Source of the DNA: Bacillus mojavensis RO-H-1 = KCTC 3706
GTDB lineage: Bacteria > Bacillota > Bacilli > Bacillales > Bacillaceae
Direction of reading: 5' to 3'
Length of the DNA stretch: 64,000 nt
NCBI RefSeq assembly: GCF_000245335.1
Contig: NZ_JH600294.1
Span: forward strand, 1-64,000
Shown here: in pieces, positions 34,068 through 43,444 of the stretch
Layout: each line of letters opens with the position of its first letter
Position numbering within the stretch: the stretch's first letter is position 1
Program-made: the position numbers and the translations under genes
The notes under the pieces: generated by a model
The model's database searches: none
What the model saw: the letters and a program-made list of their open reading frames with translations, nothing else
What the model was told of the DNA's origin: nothing

Positions 34068-34069
34068 TC

Positions 34070-34400
34070 GTTTTTATGGCCGACAACTTGCCGGAATTGG
34101 TCTACTTCCAAAGAATTTAGCGCTGTCTGCTGTTCTAAGGACTTTCTTTCTTGACGAGTCTTCATAGAATTTTGTTCTATTGGCATATGGATATGCATTA
34201 CATTTAAAGGTATAACGATACTGGAATACCGTATAATGCAGTTGTTTGTGTACCTGCTAAAAATGATACAATTCTTAGTATGACATTGTAAGGTGCTTTT
34301 GAGACTGCGGCGATTTGCTGCGGTAGCAACACCAACTGAGATTCCCTTCAAATTGTATTTATAATTGTATTTACCCCATATATTTTCCACCTGGTGGAAT
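34070..34400 (-). pseudogene. Degenerate reading frames between two small genes
   Basis: On the minus strand, successive frames give protein-like pieces (APYNVILRIVSFLAGTQTTA, then NAYPYANRTKFYEDS) separated by stops and frame changes. They probably belong to one decayed gene downstream of the secreted protein at 34435-34758. I cannot name it. Confidence 0.3.
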
Positions 34401-34434
34401 CTTCATATTTGATGCATTTGAGGGGTGATAAAAT

Positions 34435-34758
34435 TCAATCTTCTAGCTTGATCTGATTAAAATCAAGCTCATTGTTCTTATATAGAGTATTCGTCTCAGT
34501 GTTATATACAAATTTTATTTCCACACCATTTTCATCAGTAACATCAACCTTATTCACTGCAGGATCAGTGAAGTCGTAAGAATACGTGTACTTTTCTCCA
34601 TTAATTTCAAGCTCTTCTTTACCCTCAATATCACTTGATACTTGATTAGATGTAGCCAACATTTCATTACTTACTGCTTTGGCTTTAAATTCTGGCATAA
34701 CACTTACAACTAAAGCGCTAATTGGAAATAATAGTAAATCCGCCCTCGATTTCTTCAA
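34435..34758 (-). CDS. Small secreted protein, function unknown
   Basis: The 107-residue product has a signal-like N terminus (MKKSRADLLLFPISALVVSV, cleavage near AKAV) and a mature acidic domain of about 75 residues with the alternating pattern ELEINGEKYTYSYDFTDP. There are no cysteines. The RBS is GGGAGTG before the ATG at 34758. It resembles small exported Bacillus peptides, but no family is recognised. Confidence 0.5.
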   Translation of the reverse strand: MKKSRADLLLFPISALVVSVMPEFKAKAVSNEMLATSNQVSSDIEGKEELEINGEKYTYSYDFTDPAVNKVDVTDENGVEIKFVYNTETNTLYKNNELDFNQIKLED

Positions 34759-34759
34759 A

Positions 34760-35060
34760 TAACCACACTCCCTATTATATTATTTGATGCACATTACACT
34801 TTAAAAATAATAAGAAAATGCTTTCATATTCAATATTAATTTCATTATATTATAAAATACGGGATTATTTATCTCTTTTTCTTTTACGTAATATTATCTT
34901 TTTTCTAAACTTAAAGAATATCGTTTATAAGGAAAAGTCCTTTTCTTGATAAGTGAGTTGAGAAATTAAGACTATTTCTTTAGACTTTAGAAATGTTCCT
35001 GATACTTAAAAAATCTTAGTTTTATGAACTTTCTAAACCATATTAAAATTCTGTGTGTTG
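34760..35060. other. AT-rich intergenic stretch
   Basis: I see no supported gene. The stretch separates divergent units and is very AT-rich. Confidence 0.4.
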
Positions 35061-35077
35061 AATGTAGAAAAAGGAGA

Positions 35078-35745
35078 ATGATAGAAGGTATTTGAAGCTG
35101 ATTCTTTGCTCTCTGAAGCCGATAAAAGAATCAAAAAAGTACAAGGAACTAAGGACACAAATGAAGCTCAGAAAAGCATTTTAAAGCTGTAGCTGACTTA
35201 ATGACAGCGAGTTTTCAGGCAAGGATGTTGGCAATATTAAAGCATTTTATCATGACCATGTCGGTGTTACAGACCAATGGATTGATTTAATTGACATGAA
35301 AACCTGCAAAACTTAAAGATTGCAAGATGTCTGATGCTTACATAGAAAAATCTTTTCTAGAACAGGAGCTAGTGAATGCTTACGATAAATCCAAGTATAT
35401 TATGTCTGAACAGAAGAAAACCATGAAAGATATGAAAGTTAAGGACAAGAGTATACACTCACTATGAAAGATATAAATATTAATTAAAAAACAGAATTCG
35501 ATGTTACAGATCTTAAAAACGGGAATGTCCCTTATGCAAAAGATGTCACTTGGTTCAAGAAGAGCCTGGCCCAATGCTTGTAATCTCGAACAGGGTTACA
35601 TACAAAATATAATGATGTCATTCATAGCTTAAGTCTGATGGTGAAGTTTTAGAAATGATAAGGTTTGAAAAGCACAATACGAAAGCTTTTAGAAAGAGAT
35701 ATTGGAAGTGGAGAGCGAAACAATTTGAGAATGAGAATTGAGGTG
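35078..35745 (+). pseudogene. LXG-domain polymorphic toxin, degenerate
   Basis: The pieces read as a YeeF/YobL/YxiD-type LXG toxin. The LXG domain start is seen as KVFEADSLLSEADKRIK near 35084; then comes [20 protein letters not shown], then [14 protein letters not shown]. After a jump a C-terminal toxin piece follows (NGNVPYAKDVTWF to KAFRKRYWKWRAKQF). Frameshifts and stops break every part, and the middle of the usual protein is missing. LXG toxins are delivered by the ESX/T7SS system to neighbouring cells. The SUKH gene follows directly, as expected for the cognate immunity. Confidence 0.7.
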
Positions 35746-35750
35746 TTTAA

Positions 35751-36246
35751 ATGATTTATTCGAAGGTTGAAAACTTTCCTAATGAAAATTAACAAAATGC
35801 TATATTTACAGGTGGCACAAGTCATGAAAACATTGATCGCATTGAAGAAATCCTCCAATGCGATCTGCCCAATAGCTATAAATGGTTTTAGAAAAATACG
35901 GTGCTAGTGGTTTATTCGGTGTTTTAGTTTTAGCTACAACTTTGATCATGCATCAGTTGTAAATAGAACTAAGGAATATAGAGAACACTATGGCCTTTCT
36001 GATGGACTTGTGGTTATTGAAGATGTTGATTACTCTGCTTACTGTCTAGATACGAAAAAAATAAAAGACGGAGAATGCCCTGTAGTTGAATGGGATAGGG
36101 TAATTGGTTATCAAGATACTGTTGCAGAAAGCTTTATTGAATTTTTTTATAATAAGATTCAGGAAGCGAAAGGTGACTGGGAAGAGTATGAAGAAGCAAT
36201 AAAGTATGGCAATTGCATGAGTTGTTTTATAAGTAAGCATCCATAA
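35751..36246 (+). pseudogene. SMI1/KNR4 (SUKH) family immunity protein, degenerate
   Basis: The frame beginning MIYSKVENF at 35751 matches YobK-type SUKH immunity proteins: [20 protein letters not shown], then [18 protein letters not shown] and [18 protein letters not shown]. An in-frame TAA at about codon 14 and a missing base near 35890 break it; the final 78 codons (36010-36246) are open. It lies directly after the LXG toxin remnant, the normal toxin-immunity order. Confidence 0.75.
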
Positions 36247-36424
36247 TTTAAATAAAATAATCGTTTTATCCATAAAGCAATAGTAGATGTTGGCGCACCT
36301 CGGCTCTGGTTACAGTGGTAATACCAGAAGGCTGACACCTGTCCTAAATCAAAAAGGATTATTTAATGGAATGATATATGTTAAAATTAGAGAAAATCAA
36401 ACCATAAATGAAGGGGGCTTAAAT

Positions 36425-36619
36425 ATGTCTACAGAAATGATTTCCATAGTGGCTATAGCATCTATAGTTATATGGAGTGCGGTATCCCGAGAGCTAGTAA
36501 AATCTTCAAAAGAGAATGGTAAAGGGAAAAACGGACGAAAAATAATAACTTTAATGGCTGCCGGTACCCTATCAACACTACTTCTGACCATCTCACTTTT
36601 TCAGAATATCCATTTTTAA
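36425..36619 (+). CDS. Small two-helix membrane protein
   Basis: A 64-residue product starts at ATG 36425 after GAAGGGGG. It has two hydrophobic segments (residues 5-18 and 42-58) separated by a basic loop (KSSKENGKGKNGRK). The size and layout are holin-like or like small membrane stress proteins, but no family is recognised. Confidence 0.5.
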   Translation: MSTEMISIVAIASIVIWSAVSRELVKSSKENGKGKNGRKIITLMAAGTLSTLLLTISLFQNIHF

Positions 36620-36689
36620 TAAATACGGTTTAGAGCAGACAATGAGAAATAACTTCAAAATAAAATGACAGCAAGTGATACATAAATAA

Positions 36690-36720
36690 ACAGCTGCACC
36701 AATTAGGTGCAGCTGTTTTA
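36690..36720 (+). terminator. Hairpin terminator
   Basis: ACAGCTGCACC pairs with GGTGCAGCTGT, followed by TTTTA. Confidence 0.8.
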
Positions 36721-36801
36721 ATCTATATCGATTTCATCTCATAACTGTTGATTCTACTGTTTCTGTCGTCCTCGATCAGTTCTCTTTCCTCCCAGTATAC
36801 A

Positions 36802-37002
36802 TTATAGACGTATTTCAGTCAGATCAATTTCTTTTCTGATTCTTGTCCAATTTGCAAATAGTTTCATAGCTTCCTTAAACAGGCCGAAATAAACAATCAG
36901 TGGCTTTTCTTTCATGAAAGCGAGGATGGTCATCCCGAAAAAACTACCCATCCAAGGGCTTGCTCGTTGTTTAATCTTAGTAGACCTAACCTTATTTGTA
37001 TA
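36802..37002 (-). pseudogene. C-terminal fragment of an unknown gene
   Basis: The minus-strand frame ending at TTA 36802-36804 reads SPWMGSFFGMTILAFMKEKP and then LKLFANWTRI-like sequence, without a start. It looks like the tail of a truncated gene. The rest of 36720-37198 shows no other supported feature. Confidence 0.3.
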
Positions 37003-37198
37003 GGATCTTCCAAATAATCTGTGGATGAGGTGTGTTTTTTCCTCTCCTTGAAAAATCCTTCTTTCAATTCTGTTATTAATTTAATAATTATTATACTATT
37101 TTCCCGCTTGACTTTTTTACTGTAGCCTTTTAAAGTATGGAATGTTGCTTAGACTGTGTTTAACGGCTTTGATATTGAAATTAGAGGTGGCTACTTAG

Positions 37199-38488
37199 AT
37201 GAAACAAAATGGAAATCCTTGGGCGCTATTGCCACTAGTATTATTTGTAGGGCTTTTTGTCGGCTCCGGTGTATTGACTGGAGATTTCTATAAATTGCCA
37301 ATATTGATTGCAGCTATTATAGCATCTGCTTTTGCGCTTTTATTTAACCAGAAGCAATCGCTCAATCAGAAAATAGAATGGTTTGCTTCCGGTGCGGGAC
37401 ATCCTGATATCATTATTATGGTTATCATCTTTATATTAGCAGGTGCTTTTGCTTCTGCAGCTGAGGCGATGGGAGCGGTACACTCAACCGTCAACCTTGC
37501 TTTGAGCATTATTCCGCAGCAGTTTATACTGCCAGGGCTTTTTATCATTGCTTGTTTTATTTCTGTTTCGATGGGAACATCAATGGGGACGATTGCAGCA
37601 GTTACTCCAATTAGTGCCGGTTTGAGTGGAGAACTTGGCTTGCCCACTGCAATCGCTATTGCAGCTGTTGTCGGGGGAGCTATGTTTGGAGATAATCTTT
37701 CTTTTATTTCGGACACAACCATCGCGGCAGTACGGTCACAAAAAACACAAATGATGGATAAATTTAAAACGAATTTTTTGATCGTTTTGCCTGCTGCTAT
37801 CATAACTGTCATTTTATTATTTTTTATACCGACAGGACATGTGGGACATATCGGAGCTGAATCCTACAGCTGGTTTAAAGTACTTCCTTATGTTGCCGTG
37901 TTAGTCTTTGCGTTAATTGGTTTTAATGTGGTGGCTGTCATTTTTGGCGGATTGATCTTAACAGGAATTATAGGGTTTGCAAGCGGCAGCTTGACGCTTG
38001 AGTCTTATTTTAAATCAATTACGGATGGAATTGCCGGAATGTCTGATCTTATTATCCTTTCCATGTTAATTGGCGGAATGGTCGGCATTATGAAACAAAA
38101 CGGAGGGATCGACTTTTTACTGGGGTTTATTTCTAAAAGAATTCGTTCGAAAAAAGGTGCTGAAGCCGGTATTGCCGGATTGGTCAGCGTTACGAACCTA
38201 GCTACTGCCAATAATACGATTGCTATTATTGCAGCTGGGCCGATTGCCAAAAATATCTCTGATGAATTTAAAATCGACAATAGAAAGTCGGCAAGTATCT
38301 TAGATATCTTTTCCTGCGTGATACAAGGCCTAATTCCTTATGGCGCGCAGATGTTATCGGCCGGGAAGTTTGGAAATATTTCACCTGTCAGCATCTTGCA
38401 TTACTCTTTCTATCCTGTTTTAATCGGGATCTGCGGCATCCTAGCCATTATATTCGGATTACCAAAATTCACAAGAAATACGAAATAA
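37199..38488 (+). CDS. NhaC-type Na+/H+ antiporter family transporter
   Basis: The 429-residue protein has about 11-12 membrane segments and the Na_H_antiporter family features: repeated GTSMGTIAAVTP and GDNLSFISDTTIAA segments in the first half, and VTNLATANNTIAIIAAGP in the second. Relatives exchange Na+ for protons or malate/lactate (MleN); the substrate cannot be told from sequence. The RBS is AGAGGTGG. It is a single-gene unit with its own terminator and is intact among degenerate neighbours. Confidence 0.82.
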   Translation: MKQNGNPWALLPLVLFVGLFVGSGVLTGDFYKLPILIAAIIASAFALLFNQKQSLNQKIEWFASGAGHPDIIIMVIIFILAGAFASAAEAMGAVHSTVNLALSIIPQQFILPGLFIIACFISVSMGTSMGTIAAVTPISAGLSGELGLPTAIAIAAVVGGAMFGDNLSFISDTTIAAVRSQKTQMMDKFKTNFLIVLPAAIITVILLFFIPTGHVGHIGAESYSWFKVLPYVAVLVFALIGFNVVAVIFGGLILTGIIGFASGSLTLESYFKSITDGIAGMSDLIILSMLIGGMVGIMKQNGGIDFLLGFISKRIRSKKGAEAGIAGLVSVTNLATANNTIAIIAAGPIAKNISDEFKIDNRKSASILDIFSCVIQGLIPYGAQMLSAGKFGNISPVSILHYSFYPVLIGICGILAIIFGLPKFTRNTK

Positions 38489-38492
38489 TGAT

Positions 38493-38522
38493 AAAAAAGG
38501 TACCAAACGGTACCTTTTTCTT
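38493..38522 (+). terminator. Terminator after the antiporter gene
   Basis: AAAAAGGTACC pairs with GGTACCTTTTT; T-rich tail. Confidence 0.85.
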
Positions 38523-38650
38523 TTTTAATCTATAATTCGTCAAAACATATAGAAATGTTAAAAAGGAAGATAGAGATTGTAATAAAACAAGCTTTCATAA
38601 TTTATTATGTTGAGGGCCCTAGTGGGTGAATAACCAGTCCCTCTCGGCCA

Positions 38651-38694
38651 CACAAAAAATAACAAGGGTTTTGTCGCCCTTGTTATTTTTTGTG
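38651..38694. repeat. Perfect 18-bp inverted repeat (hairpin)
   Basis: CACAAAAAATAACAAGGG at 38651-38668 pairs perfectly with 38677-38694 across an 8-base loop. A/T runs at both ends allow it to act as a bidirectional terminator. No intact gene precedes it. Confidence 0.8.
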
Positions 38695-38730
38695 TCTTTA
38701 GATAGGAAATAGTATTACCAATATTTACAT

Positions 38731-38774
38731 CGAACTTTTGTTCCTGTTTATATTGAATAGAGAACATTCGTTCT
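38731..38774 (+). promoter_or_regulatory. Two LexA (SOS) boxes upstream of yolD-uvrX
   Basis: CGAACTTTTGTTCC at 38731-38744 and AGAACATTCGTTCT at 38761-38774 both fit the Bacillus LexA consensus CGAACNNNNGTTCG, with starts 30 bases apart. They lie just before yolD, so the operon is expected to be induced by DNA damage. Confidence 0.8.
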
Positions 38775-38807
38775 GTTAATATTAGTTCAATAAAGGAGTG
38801 AGCCTAA

Positions 38808-39140
38808 TTGCTTAGAGATCGAGGGACAATCAAATGGACATCAATGATGCTCCCAGAACACTTAACACAGCTTAAACAAGACTTACTTGATGTATCAAAA
38901 ATTGAAAAGCCGTCCTTAGACGCTCAACAAATTGAAGAGATGGATATTATCGTCTCTGAAGCGCTTGAATTTAATAAAGAGCTGGTATTGAAGCTTTTTA
39001 ACAACGGGTTCGTTGAAAATGTTACCGGCAGAGTCCATTACATTAATTTTGAACAACAGAAGCTACACGTTAAAGATCAGAACGACAATACAGTCTATAT
39101 CAACATGAATAACATCATAGGAGTCACATACAATGATTGA
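38808..39140 (+). CDS. YolD-like protein
   Basis: This 110-residue protein is a YolD family member, small proteins encoded before Y-family polymerases in Bacillus phages and plasmids (DRGTIKWTSMMLPEH near the start). It may start with TTG 38808 after AAGGAGTGAGCC. Its stop overlaps the uvrX start by 8 bases, and it shares the SOS promoter. Confidence 0.85.
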   Translation: MLRDRGTIKWTSMMLPEHLTQLKQDLLDVSKIEKPSLDAQQIEEMDIIVSEALEFNKELVLKLFNNGFVENVTGRVHYINFEQQKLHVKDQNDNTVYINMNNIIGVTYND

Positions 39141-39820
39141 TTACTCACAATTTCCACGTAAAAATATACTTTGTATCGATATGAAATCCTTTTATGCTTC
39201 TGTATCGGCTGTAACAATGGGGCTTAATCCTTTAACATGTTATCTTGCCGTTGTAGGGAATACGGAGAGACAGGGAAGTGTAGTATTAGCTGCATCTCCT
39301 GCACTTAAAAAAGATTTTGGAATCAAAACAGGATCGAGACTATTTGAGATACCTGAAGATCCAAGAATACACATTGTAAATCCGCAAATGAAGCTTTTCA
39401 TCAGAGTTTCGACTGAAATTACAAAGCTGTTTTACAGATTTGTTCCTGAAAAATGTGTCCATACGTATTCAATTGATGAATCTTTTTTAGATGCAGGAAA
39501 AGAAGATCCTGAAGAAATGGCCAAAGCAATACAAAGCAGCATGTGGAGAGAATTTGGGCTTATGTGTACAGTTGGGATTGGTGACAATATGTTGTTAAGT
39601 AAGCTTGCACTTGACCTGGAGAGTAAGAAATATTGAGGATGATGTACATCAGCAGTTGAGTTTATTTGAAGTGGATAACGAGAAGAGAAGGAAGCTTGGG
39701 TTCGTTATGGATGGAATTAGAAGCAAATACGGATCGAAAGCGATACTAAGAGCAGTTTCTTACACACCTGCAGGAACTGCGCTTCACAGAGCTGGGCTTA
39801 CTGGTGGACACAAATCATAA
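39133..39820 (+). pseudogene. uvrX: UvrX Y-family DNA polymerase with internal deletion
   Basis: The first 165 residues are the N-terminal part of a UvrX/YqjW lesion-bypass polymerase, with the catalytic segments CIDMKSFYASV and TYSIDESFLD. At about 39615-39640 the sequence jumps to the family's C-terminal end (RNIEDDVHQQLSLFEVDN to AGLTGGHKS) in another frame. About 180-190 residues, including the little-finger domain, are missing. The 3' end is repeated at 41862-41975. A short tract to 39995 continues with a frame fragment (EMNRAKLWFFFNLKVGD) of the next operon gene. Confidence 0.8.
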
Positions 39821-39995
39821 ATATAAATACTGGATTATTGAGATGAACCGAGCCAAACTCTGGTTCTTCTTTAATTTAAAAGTGGGAGACCGTACAACCA
39901 TAGGAGTGTTATAAGAACAGTGGCCCAATTATTAATAGGACAATCACCTATGCAACACTTTTGCAATAGTCTATTGAAGGTAGGAGGGCTATTGT

Positions 39996-40752
39996 ATGAC
40001 AAACTTAATTAGAGGTAGTGAAGACGTTTGCCAAGAATGTCTTTTACCTTGGCAAAGGGATGCACTGAATGCTTTTCGTAACAAAATGAAAGACAAAGAA
40101 CATCTTTTTCCATGTATTCCAGCTACTCAATCTTTCTCACTTGGGCATCTCAGGTATGGATTTGTAGGCCAACCTCAAAAAGATCAAACATCCCTAGAAC
40201 TAGGCCAATTTACTAAAAGAGTTCACGATAAACTGTAGGGATTACGGAAAGTATACAACGTTGATTATATTCTTTGACACACCTCAAGAACTTATTAATA
40301 ACAGCAGCGTAGAGGATTTTGAATCATTGTTCTGGGAGCAACTTAACAAGTTACATGACCTAGATGAGAAGGATTGGCCCATTCATATTCCTCAAAATCC
40401 ATCAGAACATGAATGGGAATACTGTTTTCATGGGGGACAGTATTTTATGTATTGTGCCACCCCTAAGCATGAAGAGAGAAAGAGTAGGCATTTTCCTTAT
40501 ATGATGATGGCCATTACTCCACGTTGGGTTCTTCAAGAATTTAATAAGAACGAAAAATACGCTAAAAAAATTAAAGAACAGGTAAGAAAAAGAATTACTA
40601 AATATGATACCATTTCCATTCATCCTGCTTTAAACAGTTACGGAAATGTAGATAATCACGAATGGAAACAGTATTTCCTAAGAGATAATGATACAGAACT
40701 ACCTAAATGTCCATTCTTAAGAAGCTTAACTGACAAAGAAAATAGAAACTAG
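39996..40752 (+). pseudogene. YqcI/YcgG-family protein split by a one-base deletion
   Basis: The first part (39996-40238) has the family pattern FPCIPATQSFSLGHLRYGFV, and the second (40261-40752) continues it with LIIFFDTPQEL, HEWEYCFHGGQYFMYCATP, KSRHFPYMMMAITPRWVLQ and NHEWKQYFL. Between them the frame changes at CTGTAGGG near 40236; one added base restores a continuous protein of about 250 residues. Some family members are heme proteins that oxidise arginine nitrogen; no function is shown for this one. The RBS is GTAGGAGGG. Confidence 0.75.
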
Positions 40753-40951
40753 TTTTCTCATTTTTGAAATGAATTTTCAAAAGTTAGAACAAATTATCAA
40801 GATGTGCAAAACATTTTATAAAAATTTTTCTGTTTTTACAAATGTATACGTTCGAAGGCAATCCGGAAGCTTTACAGAAGTATGTGATCGGCATCCACAT
40901 TACAATCATAAGAGCCTGGCTAGAGTGCGGCAGCAGGCTCTTATTTTGGCA

Positions 40952-41683
40952 TTATTTTTTTGTATAGCGCACCCAGTCGTAATGAGCGTATAGCGGTGTC
41001 ACACCATTGTAGGAACCGAGCCATTCATCTACACCCGTACCATTCCACAAGTTCATCATGATCTTACCTGGTGTTGTCGGAATTTGGCTTGTCGCAGTAT
41101 GTTTTAATTGCCCATCGACATACCATTTAATAGAGTTTGGCTGCCAATCGAACGCATACGTATGATAGGCGTTGGCAGCATCAAATCCGAGATCCACGAG
41201 CTTCTCATGGTTTCCTACACCATTTGTATAATAGTTAAATTGAACCTTTGTTGTGTCTTTTCCTAAAAATTCGATATCAATCTCATCCCAAGGAGTTCCA
41301 TCTGTTGGACCTGTGTAAGTGAAGAACGATGAAACAATTCCTACGTTTTTAGCTGGTTTCATCCTGACTTCATAAAGTCCATAGCCATATGTTTGAACAG
41401 AGCGGTTTTCCCCGCAGTCAAACTTGTTATAAGATGGACTTGTTAGCGCCAAACGCATTTCCCCTAATGACGTCATTGATACGTTATTTGCACGCCAGGT
41501 ACAGTTAAACATATTTCCATTCGAATAGCCATTTGCCTTTTGCCAAAAACCGGAGTTGTAGCCATTAAAGGGGTCAAAAAACGATCCACCTGTTTGAGCC
41601 GAGGCAGTAGAAGTGAATGCAGACAAACTCATAAACAACCCAGTAACAAGAAGCAACAATACTCGTTTCATACGATAAGACAT
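40952..41683 (-). CDS. bglS: BglS endo-beta-1,3-1,4-glucanase (lichenase, GH16)
   Basis: The enzyme cleaves mixed-linkage beta-glucans such as lichenan and barley glucan. The catalytic motif DEIDIEFLG carries the nucleophile and acid/base Glu. A signal peptide (YRMKRVLLLLVTGLFMSLSA, cleavage near ASA/QTGG) precedes the mature QTGGSFFDPFN start, which matches BglS of B. subtilis. The start is ATG 41683 after AAAGGGGATG; the frame is open further upstream without an RBS. A hairpin (AAGAGCCTG with CAGGCTCTT, 40910-40942) lies downstream. Confidence 0.96.
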   Translation of the reverse strand: MSYRMKRVLLLLVTGLFMSLSAFTSTASAQTGGSFFDPFNGYNSGFWQKANGYSNGNMFNCTWRANNVSMTSLGEMRLALTSPSYNKFDCGENRSVQTYGYGLYEVRMKPAKNVGIVSSFFTYTGPTDGTPWDEIDIEFLGKDTTKVQFNYYTNGVGNHEKLVDLGFDAANAYHTYAFDWQPNSIKWYVDGQLKHTATSQIPTTPGKIMMNLWNGTGVDEWLGSYNGVTPLYAHYDWVRYTKK

Positions 41684-41702
41684 GTTGGCATCCCCTTTCT
41701 TT

Positions 41703-41716
41703 TGAAAGCGTTTTCT
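41703..41716. promoter_or_regulatory. CcpA-binding cre site before bglS
   Basis: TGAAAGCGTTTTCT fits the cre consensus TGWAARCGYTWNCW at every position and lies about 20 bases before the bglS start, in the leader or promoter, where CcpA would repress in glucose. Confidence 0.8.
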
Positions 41717-41861
41717 ATGTCGATCATACATGATTCTTTTAAAAGGGAACATCGGTCAAAATAATGATAATAACAATCTTCTTACTAGAATCATGTAAGT
41801 ACGAAGTATCTCAGTTATTCTGTCTAATATTGAAGATAACTCTAATCAGTAAGCGGTCTGT

Positions 41862-41975
41862 AATGGATGAGATAGAAACAAATATGGATCGGAAGCGATT
41901 CTGAGAGCAGTTTCTTATACACCTGCAGGAACTGCGCTTTAGAAAGCAGGTCTAACTGGTGGACATAGATCGTAA
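41862..41975 (+). pseudogene. Second copy of the uvrX 3' end
   Basis: About 114 bases match the end of the uvrX remnant (39707-39820) with roughly 80-85% identity by eye, ending in GLTGGHRS and a stop, but with an internal stop (CTTTAG). No upstream polymerase sequence accompanies it. The two copies flank the yqcI-like gene and bglS. Confidence 0.75.
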
Positions 41976-42015
41976 AAATAATCCCTTCAAAATTTGAAGG
42001 GGGAATGATACATAT

Positions 42016-42195
42016 TTAAGAAGTATGACCTCTACTAGCAACTTCAAATGAATGTCCGTCAGTGGAATAACCAATACTTGCTGTATGTCCTCTGCGTGCT
42101 TCTTGGACATCTTTTTGAGTGTTAGTTAAATAAATGCTTACAAATCCAATTAAAACAATGGCTAAAATAAAGACAGATGCATGCTTAAGTTTCAT
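42016..42195 (-). CDS. Phr signal-peptide precursor with two candidate pheromones
   Basis: The 59-residue peptide has the Phr layout: a short basic start, an export helix (VFILAIVLIGFVSIYL, residues 8-23) and a hydrophilic tail. The tail contains two near-repeats, ARRGHTA (about residues 33-39) and, at the C terminus, ASRGHTS. Both contain xRGHT, which fits the Phr pentapeptide pattern (compare ERGMT and SRNVT). The start codon overlaps the end of the rap gene by 11 bases, as is standard for rap-phr pairs. Confidence 0.85.
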   Translation of the reverse strand: MKLKHASVFILAIVLIGFVSIYLTNTQKDVQEARRGHTASIGYSTDGHSFEVASRGHTS

Positions 42196-43324
42196 AAAGA
42201 CAATCCCCTCTCTGAATTTGTTTACGGGCATAAAGCACTTTCTCATAATAAGCAACAGCCACTTTATGGTCTTCTTTTTCATTGTAATACTTCGCTGCAT
42301 CTGCTGCTAAATCCTCCACGTCTGAAAACATTGACTTTAATTCTAAATAATTTAGAATCGAATCTAATTTTCCTTTGTCGTTATCTACATATAGGGCATG
42401 AATGAATTCAAACATTTTGGCCATGATCTCATCGTTTAAATCTTCGGACAAAGACAGACCATGTGCACACCAAGAAATTCCCTCGGAATGATTTCTCATT
42501 TTAAATGTGGTTTTTGTCAACATAAGTAAGATGTCTAATAAACGATTTGAGTGCTCATACCCATTATCCTGGTATACTCTAATACCCTCCTTAAAGTACT
42601 CAGCCGCCTTTTCATAAGCTTCCTCAGCAAATGAACATAAGCCAAGATTGTACAGAGATGATCCGATTAATCGTGACATATCGATTTTTCTTGCTTTATC
42701 TAGAGCATCTTTAAAATGAGGGATCGCTTTTTCAGGGAAGTCCATATCCAAATAGTTTAGACCGATGACAAATGAGCATTGAATAACTCTTACAGTGTAG
42801 TTTTCATGTGCTTTATAACTATCGATTGCTTGAACAATGTGATGCATCGACATATGAGTTTGCTTCATATGATAATAAATTTCTGCAACTTTGTAGTGGA
42901 ATTCTGCTCGTTCAATCTCATCTGCAACAAGTGATAATTTTCTCTCGGCTTGCTTATAGAAGCTTATGGCATTAAGATATTCGTATTGTTCAAATTCATA
43001 CATTCCACGGAAAAAGTTAAAATAATATTCAAGAATTCCTTTCAAATCAGTTTGAGTACTTTCGATCTTTTCTAATAAATCTGAAATTTTAGGGCGTTCT
43101 TCGTTCATTGTTTTTGGTTCAAGGTAATCCAGCATCAATTGATGGCGAAAACACATGAGAGAATAGTAAAGCAATAAATCTTGGTCTTCCTTCATATGTC
43201 TTATTTCTTCCTCGACCTCAGCTTTCAATATTTCCGAATTTGGGACACTAAATAATCTTATGTATTTATACCACTCATTTATTTTCACTCCGACATTAGA
43301 AGAAGAGATCATCTGCTCCAACAC
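42185..43324 (-). CDS. Rap-family response-regulator phosphatase/inhibitor
   Basis: The 379-residue protein has the Rap layout: an N-terminal three-helix bundle and six or seven TPR repeats (for example the segments around SSLYNLGLCSFAEEAYEKAA and AVAYYEKVLYARKQ). Rap proteins dephosphorylate Spo0F or block ComA or DegU and are inhibited by their own Phr pentapeptide. Which target applies cannot be told here. TTG 43324 follows GGAGGG; ATG 43312 is an alternative start. Confidence 0.9.
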   Translation of the reverse strand: MLEQMISSSNVGVKINEWYKYIRLFSVPNSEILKAEVEEEIRHMKEDQDLLLYYSLMCFRHQLMLDYLEPKTMNEERPKISDLLEKIESTQTDLKGILEYYFNFFRGMYEFEQYEYLNAISFYKQAERKLSLVADEIERAEFHYKVAEIYYHMKQTHMSMHHIVQAIDSYKAHENYTVRVIQCSFVIGLNYLDMDFPEKAIPHFKDALDKARKIDMSRLIGSSLYNLGLCSFAEEAYEKAAEYFKEGIRVYQDNGYEHSNRLLDILLMLTKTTFKMRNHSEGISWCAHGLSLSEDLNDEIMAKMFEFIHALYVDNDKGKLDSILNYLELKSMFSDVEDLAADAAKYYNEKEDHKVAVAYYEKVLYARKQIQRGDCLYET

Positions 43325-43444
43325 AAGCCCTCCTATATGAAATATCTAAATATGTAATATTTTATCATATTTAAATGAATAAGGAAGATTAATGTTATCT
43401 TAAAAACGAAAAAATACCCTCCTCAATTAAGAGAACGTAGGGGT

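Noticed and set aside
38600..38655. tRNA- or tmRNA-like 3' end (…CTCGGCCACA) before the 18-bp hairpin
   Set aside because: No matching acceptor arm, anticodon arm or T-loop could be built around it.
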